Assembly: GCA_016935015.1 (NCBI GenBank)
Contig: JAFGRT010000105.1
Location: forward strand, 1 to 61,581
Length of the DNA: 61,581 bases
Source: Acidobacteriota bacterium
GTDB taxonomy: Bacteria; Acidobacteriota; JAAYUB01
Reading direction: 5' to 3'
In this document: positions 60,747 through 61,581 of the stretch, one piece after another
Numbering within the stretch: the first letter of the stretch is position 1
Layout of the letters: every line of letters starts with the position of its first letter
Translations under genes and position numbers: made by a program
The notes under the pieces: generated by a model
Databases searched by the model: none
What the model was told of the DNA's origin: nothing
The model's input: the letters and a program-made list of their open reading frames with translations, nothing else

Positions 60747-61277
60747 ATGAAAGCCGTATGTGCCGTGCTGGCGGGAGTCAGCTTGTGCCTTGTGCTCGGC
60801 TGCAATGCCGTTTATAGCACCAAACCGGTGGGGGAAACGGTGATCCCTGTCAAGGCAGAGGATTGGGAGGGTACCTGGTTCAACAAGGATGGCACCGTGA
60901 GACTTGCGATTCATGATGCGGAGCAGGGAATTCTGCAGCTGGCCTGGATCGAGAAGATGAAACTGGAGTCATATCAGGTCCGGCTGCTTGGGGCGGGGGA
61001 CTGGCTTTTCGCCAATATCCGCGAGACCGGCGAGACGGAGCGCTACCTGTGGGCGAGGATCGTGCGGGACGGCGAGCAGATCAACCTGTGGGTCCCTGCC
61101 GTCGAGAAGATCAGGGTGCTGGTGGAGAAGGGTCGTCTCCCCGGAACGGTGGAGGACAGCGGCACATTGATCCTCGGCGATCTTACCACCGACCATCTCC
61201 GGCTGATCACCAGTGAAGCGGAAGGGGTTCTGTTCGAATGGGACAAGCCTATCGTCCTGCTGCGCCTGACCCGGTGA
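60747..61277 (+). CDS. Small hypothetical lipoprotein
   Basis: I do not recognise this 176-residue protein. The ATG at 60747 has AAGGAG 8 nt upstream. A signal peptide leads to LVLGC, lipid-modified Cys19. The remainder is beta-rich with WEGTWFNKDGTVRLAIHD and LQLAWIEKMK, resembling a small lipocalin-like or lipoprotein fold. It is the last gene in the window and a single-gene unit. Function unknown. Confidence 0.72.
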   Translation: MKAVCAVLAGVSLCLVLGCNAVYSTKPVGETVIPVKAEDWEGTWFNKDGTVRLAIHDAEQGILQLAWIEKMKLESYQVRLLGAGDWLFANIRETGETERYLWARIVRDGEQINLWVPAVEKIRVLVEKGRLPGTVEDSGTLILGDLTTDHLRLITSEAEGVLFEWDKPIVLLRLTR

Positions 61278-61581
61278 GCAGGTACTGAACCCCGCCCCCC
61301 GCCGGCCCGTCTCATTCTGCTGGAACCGCTCCTTCGGCCGACACGCTGGCGCCACCCCTGGGCTCATCTCCGCCCCATGGGGCAACTTTTCCCACACCGT
61401 CCACTCTGGGCACCCTTTCTATTCTGGCCACCTCGTCCATTCTGGTCGACCCGCGTCATCTGGCTGCCCCGCCCGCGTTGCCCACCTTACCCATCGTGTC
61501 CACCCTGTCCACTACGTCCACTTCTTCTACTCAACCACGCTTCTCCGCCCCCGCGCCCGCCGGGCGGCCGGGCGACCCCGA
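61278..61581. other. Right-edge region without a gene
   Basis: This 304-bp stretch has no convincing open reading frame. Its main content is the degenerate 9-bp tandem array at 61391-61534. Confidence 0.6.
61391..61534. repeat. Degenerate 9-bp tandem array
   Basis: Sixteen consecutive 9-mers stay in register, most near the consensus TCCACYCTG, for example TCCACTCTG, TCCATTCTG, TCCACCCTG and TCCACTACG. On the other strand the unit reads GTGGACRRR-like. The repeat is pyrimidine-rich and has no clear coding reading. Confidence 0.7.

Noticed and set aside
61391-61534. Possible CRISPR or coding repeat at the right edge
   Set aside because: Units are 9 bp with no spacers, and no long reading frame crosses them on either strand.

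Overview
This is a gene-dense, GC-rich bacterial chromosomal window of about 50 genes with no mobile elements, CRISPR arrays, rRNA or tRNA genes. The most informative markers are the rpmH-rnpA-yidC-mnmE block, a type IV pilus cluster in the order pilB-pilT-pilC-pilS-pilR-pilA, a TatT-type TRAP transporter, a gingipain-like secreted protein with a dockerin-like tail, and tandem MacB-type permeases. Together they suggest a Gram-negative (diderm) bacterium of the Acidobacteriota / Aminicenantes / former Deltaproteobacteria type. This placement rests on gene content only.

Layout. 1-2.7 kb: a large secreted C25-like protein with PA14-like insertions. 2.8-6.3 kb (minus): two radical SAM proteins and an unknown protein. 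6.4-15.7 kb (plus): two YfhO-like polytopic membrane proteins, a GT39-like membrane glycosyltransferase and a TMTC-like TPR membrane protein, with ispD on the opposite strand between the two YfhO genes; this looks like an envelope-glycan locus. 15.7-24.2 kb (minus): the type IV pilus cluster, with two nearly identical pilins, the PilS/PilR two-component system, PilC, PilT and PilB; a strong sigma-54 site lies upstream of one pilin. 24.5-28.4 kb (minus): mnmE, yidC, rnpA, rpmH. 28.8-34.6 kb (plus): a tightly packed operon with Ppx/GppA, two tandem thymidylate-kinase-like proteins (the second has an altered P-loop), a small basic protein, a metallophosphoesterase and a CYTH-like/CHAD protein. 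I read it as a polyphosphate-associated module, and it is the best candidate here for an undescribed system.

34.6-44.3 kb: an amidohydrolase lipoprotein, a small outer-membrane beta-barrel, two MacB/FtsX-type permeases without an ATPase, an alpha/beta hydrolase, an EVE-domain protein, a nitroreductase and a GlpX-like protein that has lost several catalytic residues. 44.3-50 kb (minus): a SulP-STAS-rhodanese fusion, a small PH-like membrane protein, an NhaC-type antiporter and a protein with a 9-residue tandem repeat. 50-61.6 kb: a cysteine-rich unknown, MarC, a compact pabA-pabB-pabC operon for p-aminobenzoate, a small membrane protein, a LmbE-type deacetylase, the TRAP transporter tatT-dctP-dctQM, a small lipoprotein, and a degenerate 9-bp tandem array at the right edge.

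How the genes work together. The pilus genes form a complete motor, platform, regulator and pilin set, lacking only secretin/alignment genes and prepilin peptidase, which must lie elsewhere. The pab genes form a complete chorismate-to-PABA route. The TRAP genes form a complete uptake system. The polyphosphate-themed operon combines a likely polyP hydrolase, a CHAD polyP-binding module and two P-loop kinases, consistent with linking polyphosphate to nucleotide phosphorylation; this link is inference.
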